Shown piece after piece: positions 5,293 through 5,547 of a stretch of 5,547 nucleotides of DNA; position 1 is the stretch's first letter; the number at the start of each line of letters is the position of its first letter. Location: NCBI GenBank assembly GCA_937976325.1, contig CALJSD010000094.1, forward strand, positions 1-5,547. The letters are read 5' to 3'. Position numbers and translations under genes: made by a program. The notes under the pieces are model-generated. The model saw only the letters and a list, made by a program, of their open reading frames with translations. It was not told the DNA's origin and did no database searches. This stretch comes from an uncultured Carnobacterium sp. GTDB lineage: Bacteria > Bacillota > Bacilli > Lactobacillales > Aerococcaceae.

Positions 5293-5352
5293 CACATACT
5301 ACCTCGTCTCCCTTTCCCAGCGGACAAACTTTGAAGTGCATGCCCATACTGG
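5293..5352 (+). repeat. Repeat module B, copy 2
   Basis: It aligns without gaps to 3517-3576, sharing the core GGACAAACTTTGAAG (5322-5336), CCTCGT upstream, and TGCCCA and TGG downstream. Distal pairings TGCAC/GTGCA (5291-5295 with 5336-5340) and CCAG/CTGG (5317-5320 with 5349-5352) are possible. With the IS removed, the two B copies are 340 bp apart. The minus-strand open frame across it (5299-5493) looks accidental. Confidence 0.65.
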
Positions 5353-5461
5353 ATGGCTAATATGATAGAAAGCCAAGGGATAATGCTGCGTACAATGAAT
5401 GAAACATAACAAAAAAGCCTCTATGCGAAAAGACTTTCCACAACAAGGAATCCTTCGGATG
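5353..5461. other. Noncoding linker between module B and repeat A copy 3
   Basis: The first part resembles the linker after module B copy 1 (CCAAGGGATAATG at 5373 versus CCAATAAAAAGATG at 3601). An A-run with AGCCTCT (5411-5424) and GGAATCCTTCGG (5450-5461) precede copy 3. No gene, promoter or terminator is supported. Confidence 0.45.
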
Positions 5462-5547
5462 TATAGTGGTAATCGTAAGGGAATCATAACCAATGTGAAT
5501 TACTGACTCTAGGGTGTAACCCGTAGAGTCAGTTTGAAGCTTGGTAG
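5462..5547 (+). repeat. Repeat A, copy 3, cut off by the window edge
   Basis: It begins with TATAGTGGTAATC (compare TATAGTAGTGAGA in copy 1), then ACCAA (5489-5493) as the left arm of P2, then GAATTA. P3 follows: CTGACTCTA (5503-5511) pairs with TAGAGTCAG (5524-5532), closed by GGGT/ACCC with one bulged G and a GTA loop. TTTGAAG and the right P2 arm TTGGT (5541-5545) come next. P4 and the outer right arm should lie just beyond 5547. P2 here is ACCAA/TTGGT instead of RCCGAA/TTCGGY, changed on both sides together. Confidence 0.72.

Noticed and set aside
5142..5340. TTTGAAGTGCA shared by the IS tip (with flank) and module B copy 2, as if module B were a relic IS end
   Set aside because: The match is about 11 bases, module B lacks the following CCCCAAAAGTTAGAC, and module B copy 1 reads TTTGAAGCACT; chance or target coincidence is more likely.
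5299..5493. 64-codon minus-strand open frame
   Set aside because: It overlaps module B and the start of repeat A copy 3, lacks a ribosome binding site, and is rich in Cys, His and Arg as accidental frames often are.
3189..5547. CRISPR array, T-box leader, tRNA or rRNA fragment as explanation for the repeats
   Set aside because: There are no short identical repeats with unique spacers, no T-box consensus, and no tRNA or rRNA signature sequences.

Overview
The window looks like a chromosomal stretch from a low-GC Gram-positive bacterium, most likely a member of the Lactobacillales. This is inferred from strong AGGAGG-type ribosome binding sites, a classical lipobox, TTGAAA/TATAAT-type promoters, a membrane-anchored glycerophosphodiesterase and an IS150-type insertion sequence. 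The species cannot be fixed from the sequence alone.

Layout. Positions 1-55 hold the first 18 codons of a minus-strand gene that runs off the window, with its own ribosome binding site and an extended -10 promoter. Positions 151-201 carry a solo, exact copy of the terminal 51 bp of the insertion sequence found further right. Next to it, at 206-233, is an intrinsic terminator for a minus-strand lipoprotein gene (245-1252). That gene is divergent from a plus-strand gene (1406-3190) for a polytopic membrane protein with a C-terminal glycerophosphodiester phosphodiesterase domain. The roughly 150 bp between the two starts contain a good minus-strand promoter, a perfect 8+8 dyad over its -35 box, and a weaker plus-strand promoter.

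From 3189 to the end, no host gene is visible. An intact 1433-bp IS3-family element (IS150 group; 3714-5146, minus strand) has 24-bp imperfect terminal repeats, an AAT target duplication, orfA, orfB and an A6G slippery heptamer. The other roughly 930 bp are noncoding and highly structured. They contain three copies of one hairpin-rich element (3189-3385 inverted; 3650-5283, split by the IS; 5462-5547, cut by the window edge). Two copies of a second 60-bp motif (3517-3576 and 5293-5352) lie between them, so plus-strand modules alternate with a period of about 325-340 bp once the IS is removed. Copies of the first element differ mostly by compensatory changes in stems, which is the signature of selected secondary structure. 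I do not recognise this family, and it is the most interesting thing in the window.

How it works together. The divergent pair suggests a cell-envelope locus: an exported lipoprotein, and a membrane-bound enzyme acting on glycerophosphodiesters outside the cell, possibly co-regulated through the shared intergenic dyad. The structured repeats form a noncoding island downstream of the phosphodiesterase, into which the IS jumped, separating the arms of one repeat copy.
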